Assembly: GCA_019925795.1 (NCBI GenBank) | Contig: CM034300.1 | Location: 73,263,021-73,327,020, forward strand | Reading direction: 5' to 3' | DNA: 64,000 nucleotides | Origin: Dendrobium chrysotoxum | Lineage: Eukaryota > Streptophyta > Magnoliopsida > Asparagales > Orchidaceae | Shown here: positions 1-11,218 of the stretch, in pieces | Position numbering within the stretch: position 1 is the stretch's first letter | Layout: each line of letters begins with the position of its first letter | Notes under the pieces: generated by a model | What the model was told of the DNA's origin: nothing | What the model saw: the letters and a program-made list of their open reading frames with translations, nothing else | Database searches by the model: none | Position numbers and translations under genes: made by a program

Positions 1-400
1 TGAACTTCATAGGCATTGGTGTAGCCAGGTGACAATAGTTAGAAGATTATATGTTGGATAGTGGTCGGAGAATCGTAGTTGATTGATAGTGGTCGAATGA
101 CCCTAGTTTGATAATGGTAGTTGGAAGGATCGTAGTCGGCAGGTGATGGAAGTCGGAGGAATGTACTTGATCAATAATGGTCAGATGACCTTCATCAGGC
201 GACAGTGATCCGAAGGATGGAAGTTGGATGTTGATGGTTGGAGGATTGTGGTCTTCGACCAACGGAGATTTGAAGAATCATAGTCGATGTTGATGGCTAA
301 CGATCAGCGAAGATTAGAAGAACCATAGTCAGACAACTAAGGTTGGAACATCATAGTTGGTAGTTTATGAAGGTCGTTTATATGAAAGCTTTATAAATGG
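1..400. repeat. Degenerate short tandem repeats, no gene
   Basis: The stretch is built from diverged units around a motif like GTCGGAGGATCGTAGTTG, with variants of 'AGTGGTCG' and 'GATGG' recurring every 30-40 nt. No coding frame with recognisable similarity is seen. The same block is at 45394-45795. Confidence 0.5.
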
Positions 401-1056
401 TTAAATTTAAATAACATAATGTGGTCTTTTGATATTTGTCATTGAAACGTGAATATTTTTAAAGATGTGCTACTTTTGACTTTTAAACACTTTGTTAGTC
501 ATTGAATGCTCTTGTCAAAATAATTGATATTAAAATCTCTTGAAACAATCAAATTTTAGGCATAATTATATTAATCCATATAGATATATATATAATAGTT
601 TAGAAAGTAACAACTAATAATAAATATGTAATGACACCGGACAAGAAAGGGGGCTCGACGAAGAAACTTCGACGATCCGGTGACCGTAGTTGGACACAAC
701 TCCAAGAACTCCTTGGAAAAAAAATCACCACTTGAATACACTTCAGAATACAAAAATGAAACAAAGCTCAACTCAAATCATATTAATCATTCCCTATTAC
801 AAGTAGCAGCTATATATTTATAGACAAATATAACAACATAATAGGCTACACACAACATAAGGAACATTACACATTTATAGCCATACTAACTACCATATTG
901 AGTTAATCTGGCCTAAAGTTAACAGGATTAAGCAGCTCAGCTCCATCATCATTTAATTAAATTATATACAATATTTATTATAATATAAAATTTAATAATG
1001 AAGTCATGTAATTCACCACATATAATTGAAGAAGTCTTCAAAAATGTCTCTCATGT
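401..1056. other. AT-rich flank, no gene recognised
   Basis: No gene is recognised. A GC-richer patch at about 630-760 and a TATA-like CTATATATTTATAG near 810-824 could be part of an old LTR on the minus strand, but there is no primer-binding site or matching second LTR. The block is duplicated at 45796-46450. Confidence 0.4.
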
Positions 1057-1205
1057 CCAATCATAATGCAAACAGTAATGGAATGGTACATCCTATGCCA
1101 CATGATTTAAAAAAAAAAAGAATCTTTGACTTTGAGAAACTTTGCATATGAAATTTATTCTTCAAAAGAATAAATTTCCATATGCAAAGTTGCTCAAAGT
1201 CAAAG

Positions 1206-1244
<39 letters not shown>

Positions 1245-1290
1245 TGTGGCATAGGATGTGCCACTCCATTAGTCTTTGCATTCTGATTGC
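1057..1290. repeat. Long foldback hairpin (MITE-like or hairpin-RNA locus)
   Basis: The left arm (1057-1162) and the right arm (1166-1290) are inverted copies of each other. Paired landmarks are CATCCTATGCCACA (about 1090) with TGTGGCATAGGATG (about 1245), and TTTGACTTTGAG with CTCAAAGTCAAA. The loop is only a few bases. The right arm carries a (TA)n run at 1210-1242 where the left arm has a poly-A tract. Short peptides readable here are artefacts of the palindrome. I saw no clear target-site duplication, so the choice between MITE and locally formed hairpin is open. Confidence 0.8.
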
Positions 1291-1736
1291 AAAAAAACTT
1301 TTTAACTTTATTTTCAAGTATATGAATCATGACCGTTTGTATTCGGATCAAAACAATTTTGATTCATTGGGTTCATCTCATTAAACTTTTGTGTCTACTC
1401 TTCAGATGGTAATGAAATAGATTTTAAACATTTTTTAGTCACATATTTGCATGACAATTCATACTCAATTGTTGGATTTTATAATGGCATATCATGATAC
1501 ATTTTATATCGTAAATAAATAATTTTAAATTTTAAAAAATAATTGAAGATTATAATTGAGACAGCATTTTTATTGCTTTCTAAGAGATCCATTTTGATAT
1601 ATGTCATAAGATACAAGAATCTTTTCTTCCTCAGAGTTGAATAAGAAGAGGATTATTAGAAAATAAAATATCTAATTTCTCTATTGTAGGGATTTTAGAA
1701 AATTTGGTGTCCAAAAATAGGGAATTGAAGCCTAAC
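1291..1736. other. Flank; possible remnant of a degenerate Tat-type LTR (minus strand)
   Basis: There is no gene. Read on the minus strand, about 1560-1736 resembles the 3' half of the degenerate LTRs further right, including a GATTCTTGTATCTTATGACA-like stretch comparable to 60814-60835. Together with 13646-14240 this suggests element A inserted into an older LTR of related type lying in the opposite orientation. This is a by-eye similarity. Confidence 0.3.
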
Positions 1737-1741
1737 AATAC
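1737..1741. repeat. 5' target-site duplication of Tat element A, copy 1 (AATAC)
   Basis: AATAC directly precedes TGATACATCC. The partner after the 3' LTR (13641-13645) is AGTAC. In the duplicated copy the left site is AGTAC (47132-47136) and the right AGTAT (58663-58667). The ancestral 5-bp site is therefore AGTAC, with one later substitution in each pair. Confidence 0.85.
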
Positions 1742-2199
1742 TGATACATCCTCAAAAAATTATCTTAATCGGGCACGAATCTCGAGGCGAAAACAAGTTG
1801 GAAGCTTCCGAAATTAATTTTGGGACCATCTGAACTCTGATTCCAGCAAACTTATAGTCGAACTGAGCGTCTCGTAAATACGAACCCAACGACACCAAAT
1901 TCAACCCAATCCGAGCCCAAATAGGTCCAAATCAGGGGTCTGAAGCGCTATTGGAAAATTCAAACCATAATTTGGATTACCAAACAGTCTCCAAATGTGA
2001 CATGCTTATAGTCAAATCGAGCGTCTCGACGAGACAAATCCAACGAGCCCAAGATCGCCAAATTCCGACATCATTAAGACCTTCAAATGTCCAGCAAACA
2101 GTCTATGATCAAAGGATTCAAGATCGGCCGTCCATTCAACCACTCCCTAACTACCCTTGATCTTCCACCTATTTACGGGCTATGCCACTCCCAAAAATC

Positions 2200-2207
2200 T
2201 ATAAATA
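2200..2207 (+). promoter_or_regulatory. TATA box of the 5' LTR promoter (TATAAATA)
   Basis: TATAAATA lies in the context CCCAAAAATCTATAAATAGAG at the end of U3. It is conserved in all four element A LTRs (also 12591, 47595 and 57581) and in element B LTRs. It is the expected start for the genomic RNA of the element. Confidence 0.7.
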
Positions 2208-2317
2208 GAGCCCCCTCTCCTCTTGAAAAAGACACCTAATCCTAAGAGAGAAAGAGAGAGCTCTTGCCTCCTTGCTCCTCCTCGACCACCGCCGGACCAC
2301 CGCTTGACGTCGTTGCT

Positions 2318-2845
2318 TCGCCGGACCACCCCTGAGGCCCTGCACTTCGCCGGACCACCACCTGAGGCCCTGCACTTCGCCGGACAACCGCCTGAGGCCC
2401 TGCTCTTCGTCGGACCACCACCTGAGGCCATGCTCTTCGCCGGACCACCACCTGAGGCCCCTGCTCTTCGCCGGACCATCACCTGAGGCCCTGCTCTTCG
2501 TCGGACCACCACCTGAGGCCCTGAACTTCGCCGAACCACCACCTGAGGCCCTGTACTTCGCCAGACCACCACATGAGGCCCTGCTCTTCGCCGAACCACC
2601 ACATGAGGCCCTGTTCTTCGCCGGACCACCACCTGAGGCCCCTGCTCTTCGTCGGACCACCACCTGAGGCCTTGCTCTTCGCCGGACCACCACCTGAGGC
2701 CCTGCACTTCGACGGACCACCACCTGAGGCCCTACACTCCACCGGACCACCACCTGATGTCCTCAACTCCACCGGACAACCACGTGACGCTCTGGGTTCT
2801 GTCAGACAATCACCTAACGTCCTCAACTCTGCCCGACAACTACCT
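2318..2845 (+). repeat. 30-bp minisatellite inside the LTR, about 17 units
   Basis: The unit is close to CGCCGGACCACCACCTGAGG followed by CCCTGCTCTT. About fourteen good units are followed by three or four decayed ones (CCTGATGTCC, CGTGACGCTC, CCTAACGTCC). Because 30 is divisible by three, several frames on both strands stay open and give proline/alanine-rich decapeptide repeats; these are not genes. The array lies downstream of the TATA box, so it would be in the RNA leader. Confidence 0.9.
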
Positions 2846-3159
2846 AGGGTCTGACATTCTACCAGACCGCTGAGAGACCCCGAAGTTCTTCCAGCGCGAC
2901 CTTAGACCTTTAAAAGCCTCTAACTTCCACCCTACGGGTGATACTTGTAATCTAATCGCTCTTGGAGGCGAGTCAGCCCCCCTGTAATTAACTCAAGTTA
3001 TAGTGGAATCGTTTCAACTGAGCCAGGCCCCATGGTTTTTCCCCTTTTCAGGGTTTTCCACGTAAAAATCTTGTGTTCTCTGTTTGTGAGCTGGATATTC
3101 GTGCAACGCTAAGACGTAAAGTTCAATCTCTATCGTCGTGTATATTCTAGCCAGCAACA

Positions 3160-3180
3160 GTTTGGCGCCGTTTGTGGGAA
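3160..3180 (+). other. Primer-binding site of element A, copy 1
   Basis: GTTTGGCGCCGTTTGTGGGA follows the LTR end directly. TGGCGCCGT matches the start of the tRNA-Asp-type primer-binding site used by many plant gypsy elements, then diverges. The tRNA assignment is an inference. Confidence 0.7.
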
Positions 3181-3211
3181 ACAAATCCCACTATCCTGAA
3201 GCACCACTACA

Positions 3212-6200
3212 ATGGCCAACAGGCACAGTAATCGCATCATGGGAGCCTCTCGCTCCAATTCACACCAATCTCGGAATCAGTCCCTGAATCAGGGACGCCG
3301 CATCTACCTCTTTTCAGCCCGGTGGCCGAAACCCTGCCGGAGAAGGGACTTCAGGACCACCCCTGGAAGATCGCATTCAAAGGATGGAGGATTCCCAGAA
3401 GGAGATCCTTCAACTTCTACGAGAAACTCGACCACCTACGCTAGCACCTCCTAACGAAATTCTACTCCCTCGAGATCCGCCAAGGGTTGAAGATATTCCA
3501 GCAGACCACCTTCATGTCGAGTTTCCTTTCCCTCCACCAAGGAGACGTCCTCCAACACGTCAAGACGACGAACTTGCTGACACCGCCAGCTCTACTCATC
3601 CTTCGCGCGCAGATCAGCAACATCGCATTCCTCAGGACGCTCCCGAAGGCCAGGCACGGCCCCATATTGCTGAACTCCCTCGCAACGCCCTAAGGCATGA
3701 ATTACGAAGGCTGGTCCGAGAAGAATTTCCTGGGGGGATGTGTGAGGCAACCACCTCGCCCATGGGATTTTCAGGAGTCATCACCTCTGACTGAGGCCAT
3801 TCTTCAGCATCCTATCCCGGTAGGATTCAAGCTACCCAGCATCGATCCCTATGACGGGACATCCGACCCCTACGAGCATATCAACCACTATAGAACTATA
3901 ATGCATATCCAGCGAGCTTCAGATGCGCTCCTCTGCCAAGTCTTTCCTGCCACCCTTAAAGGGCAGGCCCGAACATGGTTTTATTTGCTCCCTGCCGGAT
4001 CTATTCCCATGTTTGTTAAATTGGCTAAAGTGTTCGTCGAACAATTTATCGCCAATCGAAGAATTGTTAAAGACTCCTCCCACCTCTCTAGAATCTGACA
4101 GAACGAAAATGAGTCCCTCAAAGAGTACTTCCAGAGGTTTTCTACTGAAGCTCGACAGATTCCTGGAGTAGATCTTGAGTTACTCAGAGGAGTCTTTCTT
4201 GGAGGACTCCGCCCAGGCACTTTTTACTGAGCCCTTATGCGAGATACGGTCCCTTCATATGCTGACCTAATGCACCGTGTAGAGGCACAAATATCTGCCG
4301 ATGAGGCCATCAATGCCCACAGGAAGCAGTTCGAGCAAACAGCTGGGAAGCGAAAAAGCACACCTGGGATGGAAAATCCTTCCTCCCATCGAAAAAAGAA
4401 TGCTAGTTTGCCCCCTCGACCCTCACAGCCACGACGAGAATCTCGCCCAGAAAAGGAGTATACGCCACTCAACGCGTCTCGGGCCAATGTGCTAATAGCC
4501 ATCCAAAATCAGGAGAGCGATAAGTGGCCTCAGCCTCTAAAACCCAATATTGGGAATCAGGAGCAATATTGCCACTTCCACCGCAGTCGTAGGCATACTA
4601 CCGAAGCCTGAGATAGCTCAAAGAAGAGATCAAAAGGCTGATCCAGTAGGGGTATCTCCGACAATTTGTTAATAATCCAACAACCCGGGAAGATGGTGTC
4701 CAAGTTGGGGGTAGATTCAACAACAAAAACAACCAACAAACAATCGCCAAATGGTGGGCAAAATTGAAACCATTGCTGGGGGACCTTCAATGCCAAGTCA
4801 AGTACTGATCACCATTACTAAAGAGTCTACACCAAAGAAGTTCTGTGCCGACCATTCTATCGCCTTCAATGATTCAGACCTGGAAGGGGTGAAGACCCCT
4901 CATCAAGACCCACTCGTAATAAGTGTAGGAATCGGTGATCCATGCTATAAGGTCAAGAGAATCTTGGTGGACAATGGGAGCTCTGTATATGTATTATTCT
5001 ACTCCACTTTTCTCAGCTTGGGTCTTGCAAGAGAAAAACTTCATCCTGCCGCAGGACCGTTGTACGAATTTGACAATCGGCCCGTACGAGTAGAAGGCAC
5101 GATCAGCCTTCCCGTTATACTAGGAGAGTTCCCCCGACAAGCCACACACTCTATCCAATTTATTATCATAAAGTTGGAATCAGCATACAATGTTATCTTT
5201 GGAAGGCCATTACAATCAATCTTAGGGGTTGTTGCCTCAATCTCATACCTAAAGTTGAAATTTCTCACCCCAGCAGGAATTGGCATAGTGCAAGAGATCA
5301 ACAAGAAGCACAATCTGTTATCTTCGACAAGCTCAACTACGCCTATCAATTACCTTGAGCATCGAGGACTTTGATTTATGAAATGAAGATGTTCCTCAAA
5401 AGGCTTCCCCCGTCGAGGACCTTGCCCATATCTCCCTATCCGATGAACATCCTTCAAGAACAGTGCAGATCGGGTCATTACTCTTAGAAGAAGAAAAGAC
5501 GAAGTACGTAGAATTTCTACGAAAAAATCAGGATGTCTTCGCCTGGACTCCAGCAGATATGCCAGGAATCAGCCCTGAGGTAATCACCCATTCTCTCAGA
5601 ATAAACCCATCCTGCAAGCCAGTAATCCAGAAGAAGAAAAATTTTACACCAGAGCGCTAGCAAGCATATGAAAAGGAGGTTGACAAACTCCTAAAAGCTG
5701 AATTCATATGGAAAGTACAATATCCCACCTGGCTGGCAAATATAATCATGGTCAAAAAGACCAGTGGAGCTTGGAGGATGTGCGTAGACTATACAGACCT
5801 CAATAAAGCCTATCCAAAAGACAGCTTTCCTCTCCCTCCTATCGATCAACTAGTGGATGCCACATCTGGGCACCAAATGCTGAGCTTCATGGATGCCTAC
5901 TCAGGCTACAATCAAATAAGGATGAATCACACAGACGAGGAGGCGACAGCTTTTCAAACGGACAGAGGACTATACTGCTACCATGTTATGCCCTTCGGAC
6001 TGAAAAATGCAGGAGCCACATATCAGCGTCCCATGAATAAGGTATTTAAAGACCTTATTGGACATACTATGGAGGTATACGTGGATGACATACTGGTCAA
6101 AAGTCTTGAAAAATCACAGCATATCTCGGATTTAGAACAATGCTTCTGTCTTCTGCGATCCTATAACATGCGCCTCAACCCCTCTAAATGAGCGCTCGGA

Positions 6201-8640
6201 GTTACCTCAGGAAAATTCCTGGGGTTCATGATCACCCACCGGGGAATCGAAGCCAATCCTTAGAAGATCCAAGCTCTAAGGGATATGGTACCTCCAAGAA
6301 ACATCAAAGAAGTCCAGAGACTAAATGGAAGGATCGCGGCACTCTCTCGTTTCTTAGCTCGCTCCGGGGATAAATATCTGCCCTTTTTTAAGATCCTCCG
6401 AGGGGCCCGTAACTCAGGATTTCAATGGACTGATGAATGTCAAGAGGTATTCGAGCAGCTTCGAACCTATCTTGCTTCACCTCCGCTACTCTCAAAGCCA
6501 ATTCCAGGGGAAAATTTATTTTTGTACTTTGCTGTTTCTGACCAGGCAATCAGTTCAGTACTAGTCCGAGAAGAGAATGCTACTCAGCACCCCGTATACT
6601 ATGTCAGCAAGATCCTATCTGAAATAGAAGGACGTTATCCCGTAGCAGATAAAATAGCGCTAGCCTTAGTCTACTCGGCTAGGAAGCTATGCCCCTACTT
6701 CCAGGCCTATAAGATTGGGGTCTACACGAATCTGCCACTGAAAAATGTCCTGCAGAAGCCCGAAGCCTCTGGCAGGCTCATCAAGTGGTCTATAGAACTG
6801 GGAGAGTTTGACATTCATTACCTGCCCAGCCCAGACATTAAGTCCCAGGCACTTGCAAATTTTGTGGTTGAATGCACCATCTCAATATCTAACAAGTCAC
6901 TAAGCACTTCTCCTTCTCCCCCGTGCTGGACAATGTATGTTGACGGAGCATCCGGAAGTTCAGGTGCCGGAGCAGGAATCTTGTTGATCTCTCCGCAACA
7001 AGTTACTCTTGAATACGGGCTCCGACTCAAGTTTCCAACAACAAACAACACAACAGAATATGAGGCTCTTATTGCCAGATTACGCCTGGCAATTAACTGT
7101 GAAGTACAAAATTTGGTGATCTATACTGATTCACAATTAGTTGCTTCACAGGTAGAGGGGGAATTTGACATCCAAAACCCCTACTTGGCACTTTATTACA
7201 ACATACTAAATCTGCTCCTAGCTCGTATAAGCGAACATCAAATTATACATATTCTTCGGGAGTAAAATACGCGAGCAGACGCCCTCTCCAAACTAGCTAC
7301 TGCTACAACCAGTGACACATACAAAAGAAGGTATATCGAGGAGATATATTTTCCAAGTATCCCGGGCCCGTGGATAATACAGTCAATTGAATCAGGAGAG
7401 ACATCCTGGATGGACCCTCTCCTATCTTTCTTACAAGAGGGTGTTCTGCCAGAAGACCCAATAGCAGCAGTACGACTTCGAGGCAGGCATCCAACTTTAC
7501 TGTTGTAAATGGAGAGTTATACAAATGAGCTTTCACAGGGCCATACCTCAAGTGCCTCCCTCCTTCAGAAGCTAACTATGCGCTCCGAGAAGTACATTCA
7601 GGCATCTGTGGAGAACATTTGGGCGGAAGGGCACTCACCCATAAAATAATGAGACAAGGTTTCTACTGGCCCACGATGAAATAAGATGCACTAGAGTTCG
7701 TATGAAAGTGCAATAACTGTCAATTACATGCCAACCTTACCCATCTACCTGCTATATAAATCTCAACACTACAGAGTCCCTGGCCTTTTGCTCAGTGGGG
7801 GATCGACATAATGGGGCCCTTTCCCATAGCCACTGGACAACGAAAATTTATTATACTGGCTGTGGATTATTTCACCAAATGGGTAGAGGCCGAACCTATG
7901 GCAAAAATCACAGAAAAAAATACCAAACAGTTCTTATGGAAGAACATAATATGTCATTTCGGCATTCCCACCAAGGTGATCACAGATAACGGAACACAGT
8001 TCACGGGAAAGGTCTTTACCATATTTTATAAAGATCTTCACATCCAGCTAGTACACACGGCTGTGGCCCATCCTCAGACCAATGGAGAGACAGAGGTCAC
8101 TAATCAGATAATTCTGAGAGGATTGAAGACACGCTTGGAGAAGGCTGGGGGGCAATGGGCTGACGAGCTCCCAAATGTCCTCTGGGCCTATCGTACCACG
8201 ACACGAACCGCAACAGGAGAAACCCCGTACAATCTCTGCTTTGGCACCGAAGCCGTCATTCCAGCCGACATTGGAGTTTCAAGTCAAAGAGTCCAAACTT
8301 TTGATTTCAACGGTAACGAAGAAAAGCTCAGATGCAATCTAGACCTCCTCCCAGAAGTAAGAGATGAAGCGATGCTCAAGAACGCCGCATATCATCAGAG
8401 AATTGCCCGTCACTATAACTGAAGGATGAAACCACGCCGTATAGCGATAGGGGATCTGGTTCTGCGCAGCATCGAGGCTGCAGGAAAAGGCCCTCAGCAC
8501 AACAAACTCTCCCCCCTCTGAGAGGGTCCGTACTTGGTGGCAGCCGTAGTGAAGCCAGGAACTTTCAAACTAAAAGATGCTGAAGAAAGATGCTTCCTCA
8601 GACCTAGAATGTGGATAACCTTCGCAAATACTATCAGTAG
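3212..8640 (+). pseudogene. gag-pol: gag-pol polyprotein, Tat element A copy 1 (many stops and frameshifts)
   Basis: The frame begins MANRHSNRIMGASRS at 3212. Gag capsid homology (GTSDPYEH...FPATLKGQARTW) is at about 3838-4230 and a decayed zinc knuckle (CHFHRSRRHTTEA) at about 4571. Protease (LVDNGSSVYVLF) is near 4964, RT with YVDD at 6078-6089, RNase H at about 6520-6860, archaeal-like RNase H (MYVDGASGSSGAGAG, TDSQLVAS) at about 6930-7290 and integrase (ITDNGTQFTG, HPQTNGETEVTN) at about 7570-8430. Breaks include a 2-nt deletion near 3299, a frameshift near 3740, TGA at 4096 and 4228, several stops around 4610-4670, TGA for Cys at 6189, TAG at 6261, TAA at 7263, a one-base deletion near 7482 and stops near 7681-7710. 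Those at 4228, 6189, 6261 and near 7681 are also in copy 2. The frame ends LRKYYQ-stop. Confidence 0.93.
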
Positions 8641-9486
8641 AAGATAAAAGTGTTTTTCTTTTTCAAGTGTTGTATGTGTTAAGTGTCGTTTACCTCCTGT
8701 ATTGACAGTAACATTTGTAGCTCCTATCCCTGAATTGTATCAGGGAAGTATGGTGTTGTTCAGTACAGTAAAATTCTATTCCCTTGTTCAGTTACATTAT
8801 TACCTCCTTCAATTACGACTGTAAGCTCACACACACTGTGAGCCTCAATCTTGAAATCCTAGATGCAAGTAATACGCAACACGATTGCAACTCAATCCAG
8901 GATGATCAGTCCCAGGGGGATTTGATCCGACCTCTTCCACACAGGTTAAAAAGCATAACCAAATGCTTCAATTCACAACCTCGGATAGGTCAAAATAGCC
9001 TAAGTGGATGCCACTTAGTTATAATATCTTTTGTTCGAGGTACACACATTCTTCGTTACACCTCAATCATTGGATAATCAGTCCTAGGGGGATCCAGCTT
9101 GACCTCTTCCACACATATGTAAATAACATTATACAATGATATAATCAACAACCTCGGAAAGGTCAAAAGTCCTTCACTTGAAACTTGAACCCCTTAAAAA
9201 GAGAAGCTTGAATCTCAGACGCTCGAGAGTTGGTCCTAAGTAGGTACTACCTGACCTCTTTCGCATAGATTGAACGGCATTAATCAATAATCTCAGACGA
9301 TTCAAGTACCTTAAAAGAGAGAAGAAGCATAAAGATCATTCAGACTAAATCATAGAAGGCAACACATAATTCACAACTAAATAAGTAATCCACTACTGAA
9401 TCATAAATGACGACATATATGAGCATAAACATCCAACATAAACTAAAGCGCTAAGAAAGATCAGATAAGTACAACTAGTAAAGACG
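8641..9486. repeat. Convergent junction module with imperfect tandem repeats
   Basis: This lies between the pol stop and the stop of the antisense gene. It holds three diverged units, starting near 8890, 9063 and 9222, around GATCAGTCCCAGGGGGATTT then GACCTCTTCCACACAGG, alternating with ACCTCGGATAGGTCAAAA. Element B has the same words inverted at 36127-36370 with a 130-nt period. There is no coding frame. Position and conservation suggest 3'-end formation or regulation for two converging transcripts, which is inference. Confidence 0.65.
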
Positions 9487-11218
9487 CTACTCAATATCTA
9501 CCACCTCATCATCATCCTCAAGGGCAAAGGCCTTCAGCTCGCTCTCTATCTCATCGCCATCAAAACCCGGAGGAAAATCATCTGAAGCCTAGCTAGGTGT
9601 CAGCCCCTCAACCTCCACTCCGGTCTTTCGCTGCATCAAGCGGACTCCCTTCAAAAAGCCCCGGATGAACCCATCATCAAGGCACTGCTGCTCTAAAGCC
9701 TTCACTTCTACCTCATAAATGTGGTCGCGAGCCTCCTGAACATGGTCCTAGATGATGATCTTGAAAGCTATGGACTTCTTGAAATCATTAATGACCCTTG
9801 CAGACTCAAAACTCATCATAGCAGCTTCCTTCTCAGCAATAAAAGTCTGGGACCTCTTGTTCTCAGCCTCGAGCTTCGCAACTTTCTCTCCAGAAGCCCT
9901 CTGATCCTCATGAAGCTGGGTAATCGTCGCCTGAGCCCTCTCAAGATCAACCTGAAGATGATCTATCTGCTGGTTCTGGAGGGATATAGATTGTACTATA
10001 TTTGCCAACTCGGTCCTACACCCACATAGCTCCTTCTCCAGCACCTTGGCCTCTCTAGTCTTCTGGTCGTACTTCCGCTTGAATTCTCCCTGAAGATACT
10101 TGATCTTCACAAATTCAGCATTCCATTCATTCAGGGCTCCCGTTAGCTCAGCCTCGAGCTCTGTACGCCGTGACAACTGAAATAAGAGGGAAGAGGGGAA
10201 TTGGAAGCCATTCCAGAATAAAAAGAAACACTAGAAAAGAGTTCCTTACCAGGTCATCAGCTTTGCGACGTCCGACACATTGATGGCTCAAGACATCCCC
10301 AGGAACACGAATCTTGATAGGGGAAGAAATAGGTGTAACCTTGCCTGTGTTCGCCTCAATCCCCTCCAACTTTTTCTTCTTCAGTAAAACCTGGGGATCT
10401 TCACCTCGCACCTGTCGCTTGGAGGCGGCCTTTGGAACTGGGACAGGTGGCTCAGAAACCTTGGAAGTCGGCTTCAACATCCGAGCATCCGACCTCCCGG
10501 GGTGAAAGGACAGGCCAACCTTGAACAGAAACTCTTCTTGTATATACTTATTTAAATAAAGAACCTCATATAGAAAATGCTCGACATCGGGGACCTTCAG
10601 AAGTCTCATTATGTCCTCCTCTCTGATGTGCAAAGGAGCTGGCAAGTCCCTCATCTTCCCCCACTTCTCAAGTAGGCCCCAGTCATTCCTCACAAAAAAG
10701 TAGGAACTGGACCAGTTCTTTGCAGGGTCCCAGGTGTGCATGTCTAACCATTTGCATCTAAAAGTCACACGCCCCTGCATATCACTGGTAAGTCGTCCCA
10801 TCCGCGAAAGGTGCTCAGGTGTCAGCACAGTTCCCCGGTCTCTAAAAAGGGCAATCAGTCCCATTGTCACCGACATGGCTCTATAAGAAAACTGCGATAA
10901 GCATACTCCGTATCTCCTCAAAATCTCGACCAGCTCAGTGGAAGGTGGAAAGCGCAGTCCTGCTCGCAAACTGGTCTCGCTGACAGTAAGGTACCCGGGA
11001 GGAGGAAGACTGGCCTGATCAGACATCTTCGGAACCGTCGTCACCACATCATTCGGGATGTGGAAATTTTTGTGGAGAAGCATCAAAAGATCACCCGTAA
11101 TAGTGGATGCAACATCATCCACCTTCGCTCCTTTAGTGGACCTCCGCTCTCCGTCAGGCAACGCGACAGACTTTCTCCCGACCGCCGGATCACTCGAGGG
11201 AATGGGGTCGCCCGACAT
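9487..11218 (-). pseudogene. Antisense extra gene (aORF) of Tat element A copy 1, spliced, two stops
   Basis: Exon 1 runs 11218 to 10250 (323 codons from ATG, MSGDPIPSSDPAVGRKSV). A GT...AG intron occupies 10249-10177 (73 nt, phase 0), and exon 2 runs 10176 to 9487 in frame. Residues about 70-200 (GYLTVSETSLRAGLRFPPS, MGLIALFRDRG, FFVRNDWGLLEKW) resemble the 'putative gypsy type transposon' family (PF04195), a family of unknown function despite its transposase label. Next come a basic, probably nuclear-targeting linker (KKKKLEG), a long coiled coil (VKIKYLQGEFKRKYDQK) and an acidic C-terminus. In-frame TAG codons at 9750-9748 and 9591-9589 replace residues that are Glu and Gln in element B. 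Extra ORFs of this kind are known in plant Tat elements; their role is not established. Confidence 0.85.

Larger units (their letters stand above)
1742..3159 (+). repeat. 5' LTR of Tat element A, copy 1
   Basis: It begins TGATACATCC and ends GCCAGCAACA (TG...CA). Its partner is 12133-13640. Contents are an AT-rich U3, a TATA box at 2200, a pyrimidine-rich leader, a 30-bp minisatellite (about 2318-2845) and a U5 ending just before the primer-binding site. It is shorter than the 3' LTR mainly because the minisatellite has fewer units. Variants such as 'AAGCGCTATTGG' are shared with the 5' LTR at 47137 rather than with its own 3' LTR, as expected if the whole element was duplicated later. Confidence 0.93.

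Noticed and set aside
1061..1384. Two overlapping small frames on opposite strands
   Set aside because: They are the two arms of the hairpin with an (IY)n stretch from the TA run.
2318..2845. CRISPR-like array of 30-bp repeats
   Set aside because: Units are contiguous with no spacers, and the context is a plant LTR.
2180..2854. Long proline/alanine-rich or arginine/glycine-rich reading frames on both strands (also at 12571-13290, 47575-48250, 57561-58329)
   Set aside because: They arise from the 30-bp tandem unit, which is divisible by three and keeps several frames open at once; the array sits inside LTRs.
3160..3180. A tRNA gene at the TGGCGCCG sequence
   Set aside because: It is only complementary to a tRNA 3' end and sits at the LTR boundary, as primer-binding sites do; no cloverleaf is present.
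9721..10029. Plus-strand frame of 102 codons (also 54723-55031)
   Set aside because: It is the antisense shadow of exon 2 of the minus-strand element gene, which has family similarity and a spliced frame.
9487..11218. A captured host gene in the Tat element
   Set aside because: The same product, intron and position occur in a second subfamily, and extra ORFs of this type are known from Tat elements, so it is an element gene rather than a recent capture.
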